A stretch of 64,000 nucleotides of DNA from Kitasatospora humi (GCF_020907985.1 NZ_JAJJPA010000006.1:186001-250000); one strand, 5' to 3'; shown: positions 24,586-32,985, counted from the first letter of the stretch. Notes: generated from the letters alone by a model not told the origin. Made by a program: numbers and translations.

Positions 24586-25256
24586 ACCGTCGCGGTGCCT
24601 TCCGGCCCCGGAGCCACGGCTGGGGCACCAGCGGCTCAAGGTGCCGCCGACACCGCTGTGACCAGGGTGCGGATCACACCAGCCCGGCTGCGATGGCGCC
24701 CACCATCGACCCGTGCTACGTCTTCCACTTCCTCAACGCCCATGACGCGCCTGACGGTTCGATCGTGCTTCATGTCATGCGCTACGAGGAGATGGCGCGG
24801 CGTGCCGCCGACGGGACCACGCCGTCGACGCACAGCGCCGTCCTGTGGAAGTGGACGATCGACCCGGCCACCGGCACGGTGCGCGAGGAGCAGATCGACG
24901 ACAGGCCGGGCGAGTTCCCGCGCACCGATGACCGCCTGGTCGGCCTCGACTCGGCCCACGGACACATCACGAGCGGAACCTCGCTGGTGTGCTACGACCT
25001 CGCCACCGGCCGTACGACCAGCCACGACTTCGGTCCCGGACGTACACCGTCCAAGGCCGCGTTCGTCCCGGCCGACGGCACGCCCGGCGGTGCCGGCTGG
25101 CTCGTGACCTATGTGCACGACGCCGCGACCGACCGCAGCGACCTGGTCCTCCTCGCCGCCGCAGACCCCTCCGCCCCGCCGGTCGCCACCATCCACCTGC
25201 CCGCTCGCGTGCCCTTCGGCTTCCATGGCAACTGGATCGCCGACCGGGACGAGTAG
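24582..25256 (+). pseudogene. C-terminal remnant of a carotenoid cleavage oxygenase (RPE65 family)
   Basis: From about 24693 the frame encodes 188 residues that match the C-terminal third of carotenoid oxygenases: DPCYVFHFLNAHDA (with an iron-ligand His), then LWKWTIDPATG, and the terminal PFGFHGNW with the last His ligand. Family members are usually about 450-480 residues. Everything containing the first two iron ligands is missing, and the upstream 37 codons are unrelated basic sequence. This is a truncated, almost certainly inactive remnant, probably left by a deletion. Confidence 0.75.
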
Positions 25257-25306
25257 GGGGTCCGGTCGATCAGAAGCCGGCGAGTGGGCCGTCGGCCGTC
25301 CCGGTC

Positions 25307-25900
25307 TCAAGCGGGCGGGCGCAGTCCGGCGAGCAGCACGTCCGTGGCGAGTGCGGCGGCCTCGTCGAGGGGGGTGTCGTCGAGCAGGCCGCCTGCGGCG
25401 AGCGCGGCCAGTCCGTGCATGGTGGCGAAGGCCACCTGAGCCAGTTGCACCGGAGAGCCGGGACGGACCGCGCCCGTGCTCTGTCCCTGCGCGATCAGTT
25501 CGGCTGCGATCACCAGGCTTCCCTCTCCGAGTTCGCGCAGCTCCTGGCTGGAGCCGTCGCTGTGCTTGGTGGTGAACATCAGCTCCAGGAGCGCGCCGCG
25601 CTCGACCGCGAAGCCCAGGTAGGCCCGGCCGAGTGCGGCCAGTCGCTGCTGCACCGTGCCGGGTCCGGCTGCCGCCTGCCGCATGCGCTGGTTGAGCTCG
25701 GTGAACCCGCCGGTGACGAGGGCGTCGATGACGGCTTGGCGGTCGCGGAAGTGGCGGGTGGGAGCCGAGTGACTCACGCCCAGGTCACGTGCCAGGCCGC
25801 GCAGCGTGAGGCTGGTCAGGCCCGATTCGGTCAGCACGGCCTCGGCTCGCTCCAGCAGGGCGGCCCTGAGGTTGCCGTGGTGGTACGAACCCTCTGGCAT
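25307..25900 (-). CDS. TetR/AcrR family transcriptional regulator
   Basis: A 197-residue repressor. The N-terminal HTH (LTLRGLARDLGVSHSAPTRHF, about residues 30-50) matches TetR proteins, and the C-terminal ligand domain is helical. The ATG at 25900 has GAGGAGG upstream. It diverges from an SDR gene, and the 99-bp gap holds a perfect 10-bp inverted repeat, so it likely represses both itself and the SDR. Ligand unknown. Confidence 0.9.
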   Translation of the reverse strand: MPEGSYHHGNLRAALLERAEAVLTESGLTSLTLRGLARDLGVSHSAPTRHFRDRQAVIDALVTGGFTELNQRMRQAAAGPGTVQQRLAALGRAYLGFAVERGALLELMFTTKHSDGSSQELRELGEGSLVIAAELIAQGQSTGAVRPGSPVQLAQVAFATMHGLAALAAGGLLDDTPLDEAAALATDVLLAGLRPPA

Positions 25901-25917
25901 GCGTCCTCCTCGCGTCG

Positions 25918-25958
25918 AATGTTGTCACTTGACTACAATGATGGCCACTGACAACATT
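25918..25958. promoter_or_regulatory. TetR operator candidate between tetR and SDR genes
   Basis: aatgttgtca (25918-25927) and tgacaacatt (25949-25958) are exact inverted repeats 21 bp apart. TTGACT (25929-25934) sits between them as a plausible plus-strand -35. The arrangement would let one regulator block both divergent promoters. Confidence 0.6.
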
Positions 25959-25999
25959 GCGGCTGCCGCAGAGTACGCAACGGAAGTGGAGCCGCCATC

Positions 26000-26791
26000 A
26001 TGCCCACCATGATCTACCGGGGGACCGTTGCCCTGATAACCGGGGCGAGCTCCGGATTGGGCGAGGAGTTCGCGCGCCAGTGGGCCGAGCGGGGCGCCGA
26101 CGTCGTCCTCGTCGCCCGCCGACTCGACCGCCTCGAGGCGCTGGCCGCGGACCTGCGGAAGCGCTACGGCATCACGGCCACCCCGATCGCCGCCGACCTG
26201 TCCAGGCCAGGCGCCGCGGCCGAGCTCCGCGCAGAACTCGACGCACGCGGCATCGCCGTTCAGACCCTCATCAACAATGCGGGATTCGGCAGCTACGGCC
26301 CGTTCATGAGTCAGGATCCGGCGCAGATCGCCCGCATGATCCAGCTCAACGTCGGAGCGGTCACCGAGTTCGCCCGTGCCTTCCTGCCGGCCATGGCAGC
26401 CGACGGTCGCGGCGCGCTGGTGACCGTCGCGAGTACCGCCGCCTACCAGCCCACCCCGTCGATGGCCGTCTACGGTGCGACGAAGGCGTTCGTGCTGAGT
26501 CTGACGGAGGCGCTCGCCCATGAGGTCCGGCGGTCCCCACTCCGGGTGCTGGCACTCTCCCCGGGGCCGGTGAGCACCGAGTTCTTCGACGTGGTCGGCA
26601 CCGAGAAGGCCGCCGTGGGCAAGGTGGCCACCCCTGCGGAGGTGGTCACCGCGGCACGACGCGCACTCGAGCGCCGGAGCACCCCACCGAGTGTGGTCGC
26701 CGGATTGGGCAACCGCCTGTCAGCCGTCGCCGCCCGGCTCGCCCCCCGCCGGGTGGCTCTCGCGGCAGCCGGCCACGCGCTCAAGTCCTGA
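26000..26791 (+). CDS. Short-chain dehydrogenase/reductase (classical SDR)
   Basis: A 263-residue NAD(P)H-dependent oxidoreductase. Cofactor motif GASSGLG at residues 15-21, NNAG at 92-95, catalytic Ser145 and YxxxK at Tyr158/Lys162 are all intact. It resembles the DltE/YdfG-like short-chain dehydrogenase group. The start ATG at 26000 has a GGAG nearby. It is divergent from, and probably controlled by, the TetR gene. Substrate unknown. Confidence 0.9.
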   Translation: MPTMIYRGTVALITGASSGLGEEFARQWAERGADVVLVARRLDRLEALAADLRKRYGITATPIAADLSRPGAAAELRAELDARGIAVQTLINNAGFGSYGPFMSQDPAQIARMIQLNVGAVTEFARAFLPAMAADGRGALVTVASTAAYQPTPSMAVYGATKAFVLSLTEALAHEVRRSPLRVLALSPGPVSTEFFDVVGTEKAAVGKVATPAEVVTAARRALERRSTPPSVVAGLGNRLSAVAARLAPRRVALAAAGHALKS

Positions 26792-26807
26792 CGGGACCCC
26801 TCCCCCA

Positions 26808-27004
26808 CAAGAACGGCCCGCCCACGGTGTCAAGGACGACGTCGACGCCGTCCGGCGCCACCTCGGCGAGTTGCCTGCGGACCGGGGGCCGCTCCGCGCA
26901 ACACGGTGGCGTCGTAGCGCGGCTTGCGCCAGGGTGAAGTCATCCGGCGTCGGCAGTCCAGCGGGGCGGCGGACCAGGCGTACAAGACGATGCGTCACGT
27001 TCAT
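26808..27004 (-). pseudogene. Remnant of a medium-chain NADP-dependent reductase (CurA-like)
   Basis: The minus-strand start at 27004 gives an N-terminus with THRLVRLVRRPAGLPTPDDF, the beginning of CurA/prostaglandin-reductase-like MDR proteins. After ~40 codons the frame is lost. In a different frame, 26808-26883 encodes QLAEVAPDGVDVVLDTVGG, an internal Rossmann-fold segment of the same family. More than 100 codons between them and the whole C-terminus are gone. This is a decayed gene fragment. Confidence 0.6.
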
Positions 27005-27099
27005 GGTCGGACGCTGAGCCTTGACCCGTGGGCCAGGGTCGAGGCCCAGACGACCGAGGGCGGTCGAGGACCGGAGCAGCCGTCGGCACTGAGACCGAT

Positions 27100-27468
27100 T
27101 CACCTCACAGGCTTGATGGTGAGCTCGATCCTGTCTTCGTCGGGCCAGGTGATCTCGACATCACCGCTGCTGCCCCGGTATTTGCCGGTGCCCCCCAGGA
27201 TGGCCCCGGCGGCGGTGCGCGGGTAGCTGCCGAAGCGGTCGATCACACGCTGGTACTGGAGTTCGCCACCGGCCAGCGTGAGCACGATCTGTGAGAGGAC
27301 GACCGGCCCGCTTGGAGTCAGGTCGACGATCGCGCTGCTCGCGACGCCCGAACCCGCCCGGGATCCGTCCGCGTGGAACAGGTCCAGGGTCGAAACGTAC
27401 GTGAGTCCCAGGTCGGGAACTTCGGGCAGGGTGTTCTGAGTGCGGATGGCGGTCAGCTGAATGGCCAT
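27100..27468 (-). CDS. Allene-oxide-cyclase/dirigent-like beta-barrel protein
   Basis: A 122-residue protein whose pattern (TYVSTLDLFHADGSRAGSG early, then LTLAGGELQYQRVIDRF, AGAILGGTGKYRGSSGDVEI) matches the allene-oxide-cyclase barrel-like family. In bacteria this fold is found in small secreted or cytoplasmic proteins of unknown activity and in some cyclases of natural products. No signal peptide is present. ATG at 27468 with AAGGA upstream is the start. The gene has an AT-rich divergent upstream region. Confidence 0.7.
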   Translation of the reverse strand: MAIQLTAIRTQNTLPEVPDLGLTYVSTLDLFHADGSRAGSGVASSAIVDLTPSGPVVLSQIVLTLAGGELQYQRVIDRFGSYPRTAAGAILGGTGKYRGSSGDVEITWPDEDRIELTIKPVR

Positions 27469-27654
27469 GGCGGACAATCCTTCGGCAGGGGGACGCAACA
27501 CCCATCATGATTGCATACCGTGATCAATACGCTGCATATTGTGAGCATTGCCGCCCCGCTTCGCCCGGCGCCCGCCACACCGTGACCGCTATGGCTCAAC
27601 GTGCGGGCCGATAAAGGGAGGTCGGCATGGGAGGCACCCTGTTATGGTGCGCCC
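27469..27654. promoter_or_regulatory. Divergent AT-rich promoter region
   Basis: The stretch 27505-27550 is strongly AT-rich for this chromosome and contains repeated tgcata motifs and a gatcaat core. It separates the barrel-protein gene (minus) from the VOC gene (plus) and probably holds promoters for both. No clear dyad was found. Confidence 0.35.
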
Positions 27655-28080
27655 ATGTCATCGATCAGGGAGTTCCAAGTCACCTTTGACTGCGCGGAAC
27701 CCGAGCGCGTCGCCCGCTTCTGGTGCGAGGTGTTGGGGTACGTCGCGCCCCCGCCGAAGGGGTTCGCCACGTGGGAGGAGTACGACCAGTCCCGGGCTCC
27801 TGAGGATCGGGGTTCCTGGTTCGCCTGCAGTGATCCCACAGGGGTGGGGCCGCGGTTGTACTTCCAGCGCGTTCCCGAAGGCAAGGTCGTCAAGAACCGG
27901 GTGCACCTCGATGTGCGGGTCGGCACCGGGCTGGTGGGCGAGGAGCGCCTGGCCGCGCTCGAAGCCGAGTGCAAGCGACTGGTCGCGCTCGGCGCGGTAC
28001 ACGTGCAAACGCTGTATGACGGCAACGACGCGTGCATCCCGATGCTGGACGTCGAGGGCAACGAGTTCTGTCTCGACTGA
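27655..28080 (+). CDS. VOC family (glyoxalase/dioxygenase-like) protein
   Basis: A 141-residue protein of the vicinal oxygen chelate superfamily: FQVTFDCAEPERVARFWCEVLGY opens the fold (split here), VKNRVHLDVRV gives the second module, and DVEGNEFCLD closes it. The pattern matches the common actinobacterial glyoxalase-like domain group of unknown substrate. ATG at 27655 is chosen from the similarity start; no strong ribosome-binding site is present. Next to it on the same strand is a methyltransferase. Confidence 0.85.
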   Translation: MSSIREFQVTFDCAEPERVARFWCEVLGYVAPPPKGFATWEEYDQSRAPEDRGSWFACSDPTGVGPRLYFQRVPEGKVVKNRVHLDVRVGTGLVGEERLAALEAECKRLVALGAVHVQTLYDGNDACIPMLDVEGNEFCLD

Positions 28081-28167
28081 GCATTCCCCGGTGGCCCTCT
28101 GATGCGCTTCCCGCCCCAAGGAAGCCACCGGGTAATTCCCGAGCGCTCCCTGGCCCGTCGTGCCACG

Positions 28168-28941
28168 ATGCACGGCATGTCTACTCGTGCGCTGAGCTTC
28201 GGGGCGGTGGCGGAAGCCTATGAAAGGTTCCGGCCGGGATATCCCGACGAGCTCCACGACTTGGTGATGACGTACGCGGGCAGGCCGGTTCGGACGGCGC
28301 TGGAGATCGGTGCGGGGACGGGCAAGGCCACTCGCCTGTTCGCCGAGCACGGGGTCAGGGTCACGGCGACCGAGCCCGACGCAGACATGCTCGCCGAGTT
28401 GGAGAAGACCGTGCCCGCCGGCGTGACGGCCGTGCGGGCCGCGTTCGAGGACCTGCGGCCGGGCGAGACCTACGACTTGGTCTATGCGGCGGCGGCCCTG
28501 CACTGGACGCGCCCGGAGGGCCGGTGGTCACGAGTGGCCGCGTTGCTCGAACCAGCGGGCGTGGTCGCCAACTTCGGCGGCCCCGTCCAGCCGGCCGACC
28601 CGGCTGTGGAAGAGGCCGTGCGTGCGGCCCGGGCGCCGTTCCTGGAGAACGATGACGTGCCATCGCTCGACGGGACCGCTCCGGACGGCGAGATGCAGTG
28701 GCCCGGTACCGAGTTGCAACGGTCCGAGCTGTTCCATGACGTCCGCCAGTCCGTCATCGAACGGCGCTTCACGATGCCGACGCCCGAGTACGTCGGCTAC
28801 CTGTCGACCGTCTCGGCCTATCTCCAACTGCCGCGATCGACACGGCGGCAGGCGTTCGACGCGATCACCCGGGCCCTGCCGGACACGGTGGAGATCGCCG
28901 CGGACATCACCGTCCACCTCGCACGTCGGCGACCCGAGTAG
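28168..28941 (+). CDS. Class I SAM-dependent methyltransferase
   Basis: A 257-residue methyltransferase. Motif I LEIGAGTGKATRLF is clear, followed by an acidic TATEPDADML that would bind the ribose, and the DLVYAAAALHW post-motif. The family is the UbiE-like group; substrate unknown. ATG at 28168 or 28177 are both possible; neither has a strong ribosome-binding site. It follows the VOC gene by 87 bp. Confidence 0.85.
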   Translation: MHGMSTRALSFGAVAEAYERFRPGYPDELHDLVMTYAGRPVRTALEIGAGTGKATRLFAEHGVRVTATEPDADMLAELEKTVPAGVTAVRAAFEDLRPGETYDLVYAAAALHWTRPEGRWSRVAALLEPAGVVANFGGPVQPADPAVEEAVRAARAPFLENDDVPSLDGTAPDGEMQWPGTELQRSELFHDVRQSVIERRFTMPTPEYVGYLSTVSAYLQLPRSTRRQAFDAITRALPDTVEIAADITVHLARRRPE

Positions 28942-28987
28942 GACGCGCAACGACCCGGCGCGGCTTGCCCGGAGGGCGGGGCGCACC

Positions 28988-29040
28988 CCCGGGTCGCGTG
29001 CACACCCTGGGGTCGCGTGCGCAGCCCCAGGTCGCGTGCG
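28988..29040. repeat. Three short ggtcgcgtgc repeats with a hairpin
   Basis: ggtcgcgtgc occurs three times at roughly 20-bp spacing. cctgggg (29006-29012) pairs with ccccagg (29025-29031), so the block may also act as a bidirectional terminator between the convergent genes ending at 28941 and 29059. Confidence 0.5.
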
Positions 29041-29058
29041 CCCCCTCAGTCGCCTGGG

Positions 29059-29601
29059 TCAGGAGACCGCGTCCGGCCCGTCCACTGCGTCAACCGGCCC
29101 GCGTTCGTCCAGGTCCGCCAGCTCCCGCGTGAGCCGCTCGATCATGGACCGTCCCTCTTGCACGTTGAGCCGGGGGAACTCGAAGCCGAGGATGCCTTCG
29201 CCCGCCACGCCGACCTGGACCCTGAGCGCCTGCGCCACTCCGGGGACCAGCTCCGGATCGCTCACCCAGGCGAGCCGGTCGAGCGTCCACGAGTGCACCA
29301 GTTTGCCCGGTGCCGGCCGGATGAAGCCGCCGAGAGTGAAGAGCACGAACCGCTGCGAGGTGAGTGCGAGGATGAAGCGGCCGGGCGTTCGGATCGGGAC
29401 CTGGAGGACCTCGGTCCGCCCCCGCCGCGCGACGAGCGCCATGCCGGCCGCGCCCGCGAGCCCGCCGATGCCCGCCGCACCACCGATCATCGTGCTGCGG
29501 ACCCCGCCGATGCGGAACGCGGCCACCGCGTGGAGCACGCGCTCGTCAGGCATGAGGTTCCCGGCGAGTCGAGCCTCGACCTTCTCCCGCTGCGTCGCCA
29601 T
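29059..29601 (-). CDS. Hypothetical protein, possible bacterial PH-like domain
   Basis: A 180-residue protein. Residues ~35-55 form one small Gly/Ala hydrophobic segment (MIGGAAGIGGLAGAAGMALV), and the rest shows beta-type sequence such as FILALTSQRFVLFTL, compatible with a PH-like fold. I cannot name the family. ATG at 29601 has GGGGAGGG upstream and is preferred over a start at 29634. Confidence 0.65.
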   Translation of the reverse strand: MATQREKVEARLAGNLMPDERVLHAVAAFRIGGVRSTMIGGAAGIGGLAGAAGMALVARRGRTEVLQVPIRTPGRFILALTSQRFVLFTLGGFIRPAPGKLVHSWTLDRLAWVSDPELVPGVAQALRVQVGVAGEGILGFEFPRLNVQEGRSMIERLTRELADLDERGPVDAVDGPDAVS

Positions 29602-29893
29602 CCGCGGCCCTCCCCAGGTTGTCGGTACCGGCACTCTAGAGCCGATCGTTGATCGAGAACCAGAGGCTTCTGTAACAACTCCCGGGAGGGCTGGGTGCGC
29701 CCTCCGGTGGATTCGCGGTCGTGCGCGGCCACGTCAACTCCCCTGCGAGGTCGGTGTCCTGGTACCGGTTGGAGACGGGATCGGCAGCAGGCCCGCTGGG
29801 ACCGGCCAGGTGCGGATGGACGGGTTCCTCAGGCGCTCCGGGCCGCCGCCGGACGCGCGGCGGCCCGAGCCGCACCCGGGCCGCACCCGGGCC
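29602..29893. other. Intergenic stretch without a recognisable gene
   Basis: About 290 bp between two minus-strand genes. No convincing coding sequence or ribosome-binding site is seen. Repeated gggccgcaccc motifs occur near the downstream end, next to the palindromic terminator. Confidence 0.4.
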
Positions 29894-29915
29894 GCACCGC
29901 CGCATGCGGCGGTGC
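29894..29915 (-). terminator. 22-bp perfect palindrome, terminator of the ECF42 operon
   Basis: gcaccgccgca and tgcggcggtgc are exact reverse complements with no spacer, so a hairpin would need to open its central bases. It lies three bases after the ECF42 sigma gene's stop on the minus strand. Confidence 0.6.
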
Positions 29916-29917
29916 CG

Positions 29918-31249
29918 TCACCCCAGGTCCGCCGCCTTGCGCAGCAGCACGGAGCGCTCGCGCGCATTGCCGCACAGGCGGGCGGCCAGCTCCAGTTCGG
30001 CCCGGGCCTCGGCGGTGCGGCCGAGGCGGACCAGCAGTTCACCGCGCACGCTCGGCAGCAGGTGCGACCCCGACAGCCGCCCGGAGACGACCAGGTCGTC
30101 GACCATGGACAGCGCCTCCTGCGGTCCGCTCGCCATCGCGACGGCCACGGCCCGGTTGAGCTCGACGACGGGCGACGGAGCCACTCGGCCGAGCGCCTCG
30201 TAGAGGAGCACGATGCGCTCCCAGTCGGTCTCCCGGACCGAGGGCGCCGCCGCGTGGCAGGCGGCGATCGCCGCCTGCAGACCGTACGGTCCCAGGCCGC
30301 GCCCGACCGCCGCGGCCCGGCCGAGCGCGGCCAGACCGCGACGGATCGCGGAGCGGTCCCACAGGCGGCGGTCCTGGTCCTCCAGGAGCACCGCCTCCCC
30401 GTCCGGCCCGGTACGCGCCGGGAAGCGCGAGGCGGTGAGCTCGAACAGCGCGAGCAGCCCGGACGCCTCCGGCTCCGCCGGCAACAGGGCGACCAGCATC
30501 CGGGCCAACCGCACGGCCTCGTAGGCGAGGTCGGTGCGCAGCAGGCGGTCGCCGGTCGACGCCGTCGAGCCCTCCGTGAAGACCACGTACAGCACGCTCA
30601 GGACCCCGCCGAGCCGCTCGCGCCGCTCCTCGGGCGGCGGTAGCCCGAACGGCACCCGCGCGGCGGCGATCGTCTTCTTCGCCCTGGTGATCCGCGCCTG
30701 GACGGTCGGCACGGACACCAGGAACGCCCGGGCGATCTCCTCGCTGGACAGGCCGCCGACCACGCGGAGCGTGAGCGCCACCCGGGCCTCGGGCGAGAGC
30801 ACCGGATGGCAGGCGATGAACATCAGCGCCAGGACGTCGTCGTCCACCCGGTCGGGATCCCACGGCAGGTCGTCCGACCGCTCCTGCCCGGTCACCCCGC
30901 CCGAGCTGATCTCGCCCTCGGCCAACTGACCCGCCATCATGGCGTACCGCTCGTCCAGGGCCGACCTGCGGCGGAAGACGTCGATGGCCCGCCGCCGGGC
31001 GGTGGTCAGCAGCCAGCCCACCGGGTTGGCCGGCGCGCCGTCGCGCGCCCAGGAGACCAGTGCCTCCGCCAGCGCCTCCTGCGCGACGTCCTCGGCGAGC
31101 GCGAAGTCCCCCGTGTAGCGGGCCAACGCACCGACGATCCGCGCGGACTCGATCCGCCAGATGGCCTCGACGGCCCGCAGCGCCGACGTGGCGCCCGGCG
31201 GGCCGTCGGCCGCCGCGGGTGTCAGAGCTGGCCCGTCCGCTCGCGCCAC
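29918..31249 (-). CDS. ECF42 family RNA polymerase sigma factor with C-terminal TPR-like extension
   Basis: A 443-residue sigma factor. Regions 2 and 4 (first ~200 residues, including EDVAQEALAEAL and LSSEEIARAFLVSVPTVQARI) are followed by a long helical, TPR-like extension (LVRLGRTAEARAELELAARL near the end) typical of ECF42. The family needs no membrane anti-sigma factor; the extension is required for activity. GTG at 31249 has AAGGAG five bases upstream and overlaps the end of the YCII/DGPF gene, giving translational coupling. Confidence 0.92.
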   Translation of the reverse strand: MARADGPALTPAAADGPPGATSALRAVEAIWRIESARIVGALARYTGDFALAEDVAQEALAEALVSWARDGAPANPVGWLLTTARRRAIDVFRRRSALDERYAMMAGQLAEGEISSGGVTGQERSDDLPWDPDRVDDDVLALMFIACHPVLSPEARVALTLRVVGGLSSEEIARAFLVSVPTVQARITRAKKTIAAARVPFGLPPPEERRERLGGVLSVLYVVFTEGSTASTGDRLLRTDLAYEAVRLARMLVALLPAEPEASGLLALFELTASRFPARTGPDGEAVLLEDQDRRLWDRSAIRRGLAALGRAAAVGRGLGPYGLQAAIAACHAAAPSVRETDWERIVLLYEALGRVAPSPVVELNRAVAVAMASGPQEALSMVDDLVVSGRLSGSHLLPSVRGELLVRLGRTAEARAELELAARLCGNARERSVLLRKAADLG

Positions 31250-31641
31250 GCCCGCTCCTTGATGATCCACTCGTTGTCCTGCGGGAACTCGTCGATGCCC
31301 GGCACTCGGCGGACCTCGCACTTCGAGCCGGGGAACACCGGCAGCCGGGTGGCCCACTCGACGGCCTCCTCCTTGGAGGCGACGTCGATCAGGTAGAAGC
31401 CGCCGAACAGCTCCTTGGTCTCACCGTACGGGCCGTCGGTGACAACCGGGGTCTCCCCGCTGAAGTCGACCACCACGCCCTGGGACGGGTCGTCCAGGCC
31501 CTCGGCGGCCACGAGCACGCCCGCCCGAATCAGCTCCTCGTTGAAGCGGCCCACCGTCTCCAGCATCTCCTCGAAGGGCGTCTCCATCATCTTCGCGACG
31601 GACTCGTCCGTGCCCCGCATGATCAGCATGTACTTCGCCAT
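31222..31641 (-). CDS. YCII/DGPF family protein, ECF42 partner
   Basis: A 139-residue protein with the YCII fold and the DGPF-type motif here written TDGPYGETKELFGGF. DGPF proteins are the hallmark partner and target genes of ECF42 sigma factors; their enzyme activity is unknown. The ATG at 31641 has AAGGAG six bases upstream. The 3' end overlaps the start of the sigma gene by 28 bp. A matching ECF42-like promoter lies about 50 bp upstream. Confidence 0.92.
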   Translation of the reverse strand: MAKYMLIMRGTDESVAKMMETPFEEMLETVGRFNEELIRAGVLVAAEGLDDPSQGVVVDFSGETPVVTDGPYGETKELFGGFYLIDVASKEEAVEWATRLPVFPGSKCEVRRVPGIDEFPQDNEWIIKERAWRERTGQL

Positions 31642-31688
31642 CTCGGTCTCCTTGCTCGTGGGTCGCCTCTCGACCCTCTCCACCACAG

Positions 31689-31715
31689 GTCGAACGGCGC
31701 GGTCGCAGATCGACA
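31689..31715 (-). promoter_or_regulatory. Candidate ECF42 promoter
   Basis: On the minus strand TGTCGA (31710-31715), 17 bp, then CGAC (31689-31692), 47 bp before the DGPF gene's ATG. This fits the TGTCGA/CGA-type consensus I recall for ECF42 and suggests autoregulation of the DGPF/sigma operon. Confidence 0.55.
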
Positions 31716-31814
31716 CGGTAGGCGGACTCGTACCGGATTTTCTTCGACGAGCGCCCACGCGGCACCCGGGCCCTGGTCGGGGTTTCGTGGTGATCGGACT
31801 CGACGGCGGCCGGG

Positions 31815-32126
31815 TCAGGCGCTGCGGAGCAGCGTCCAGGCCGGGGAGTCCGCCGGCGGGAGCGGGCGGACCTCCCACTCGGAGCGATCGGCCTGCTCGT
31901 CCCAGGACAGGACGTCGTCGTAGTACAAGCGATAGGCCCAGTACTCGGTGGATTCGTGGCAGACCAGGTCCGGGTAGGGCTCGAAGGTCAGCGGGCCCCA
32001 CGACTCGTTGAGGCGGGCCACGGCCTCGGCGCGGTCGATGCCGCAGCGCGTGACCATCTCATCAGCGATCTCCGAGAAGAAGCTCCGCATCTCCTCGTCC
32101 GCTTCCATGAGGAACTCTCCGGCCAC
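31815..32126 (-). CDS. Small hypothetical protein
   Basis: A 103-residue acidic cytoplasmic protein with a PYPDLVCHESTEYWAYRLYY segment and many Trp/Tyr residues. I do not recognise the family; it could be an immunity-like or nucleic-acid-associated small protein, but that is speculation. GTG at 32126 has GGGGG upstream; ATG at 32108 (preceded by GGAGAG) is an equally good start. The rest of the surrounding DNA up to 32280 has no gene. Confidence 0.65.
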   Translation of the reverse strand: MAGEFLMEADEEMRSFFSEIADEMVTRCGIDRAEAVARLNESWGPLTFEPYPDLVCHESTEYWAYRLYYDDVLSWDEQADRSEWEVRPLPPADSPAWTLLRSA

Positions 32127-32280
32127 TGCGTTACCCCCGCTTCGACGTTGCCACTGATCCGTGCTGCTCCGGCGGGCGGTCGCCGGTCCGCTCCTTGATC
32201 ATATTGATCGCGGCGCCGGCCGCCATGGGATCCGCCCCGCCGTCGCTCGGATCGGTGCGGCGCATCTCGCCGTCCGGCCG

Positions 32281-32985
32281 TCAGCGCGTCCCCGGGGCCG
32301 CCTGCCGGATGTCGGCCCGTGCCAGGGCGCCGGGTGCGAAGACGGCCGCGGCGACCCGTAGTTGCGGCACCAGGGCGGACCACAGCTCCTCCAGCAGCTC
32401 ACCACGCTTCACCGCGGCCGTACGCACTTCGGTGAACGGCTCGCCCGTGGCGATCTCCTGCCCGTCCGAGCGGTAGGTGGTCATCAGCACGCCCTCGCCC
32501 GGCTCGAGGTCGCTGATCTGCAGGGTCATCCGGTTGGTGGCCGCGCGGTCGCCGCCACTGCGCCGCGCCGAACCGAACCAGACCGGGCCGCCGCCGCGCC
32601 CGTCGGCGACGACGGTCAGGCGCGGGGTGAAGATCGGCGGGTCCGGCTCGTAGTCCAGCCCGTCCAGGGCCAGGGCGGGAGTCTGGCCCACGGTGAGGCG
32701 GTTGGCGACCACGGCGATCTGCTCCCCGTTGCCGAAGACCAGCCAGTCTCCGGTCTGGCGGGCAGCGACGTAGTGGCGCAGGTGGTCCGGTGCGCGGGTG
32801 TCATCCGATGGGGCGACGATCAGTTCACCCTGTGGGGTGCGATGCAGGGTGCGGGCCTGGGATGCGGGGCTGCGTCCGGTGAGGAAGTACGCGCCGAGCG
32901 TGCTGCCGTCACCGGTCCGGCACCACAGCACACCGCGCCCGGGGTAGTGGTTGCCCTTCAGCACCTCGCTCAGCATGCTCGACAT
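32281..32985 (-). CDS. IMP cyclohydrolase-like protein (PurO type)
   Basis: A 234-residue protein that opens with LKGNHYPGRGVLWCRTGDGS and AYFLTGRSPASQARTL, the conserved nucleotide-binding start of the archaeal-type IMP cyclohydrolase (PurO) family. Classical enzymes close the final ring in purine biosynthesis. Bacteria normally use PurH for this step, so this copy may have a different or secondary role. ATG at 32985 has AAGGGG upstream. No other pur genes are nearby. Confidence 0.75.
   Translation of the reverse strand: MSSMLSEVLKGNHYPGRGVLWCRTGDGSTLGAYFLTGRSPASQARTLHRTPQGELIVAPSDDTRAPDHLRHYVAARQTGDWLVFGNGEQIAVVANRLTVGQTPALALDGLDYEPDPPIFTPRLTVVADGRGGGPVWFGSARRSGGDRAATNRMTLQISDLEPGEGVLMTTYRSDGQEIATGEPFTEVRTAAVKRGELLEELWSALVPQLRVAAAVFAPGALARADIRQAAPGTR

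Noticed and set aside
29636-29905. Minus-strand 89-codon frame between the PH-like gene and the ECF42 sigma gene
   Set aside because: Pro/Arg-rich, no ribosome-binding site, and it runs into the palindromic terminator.
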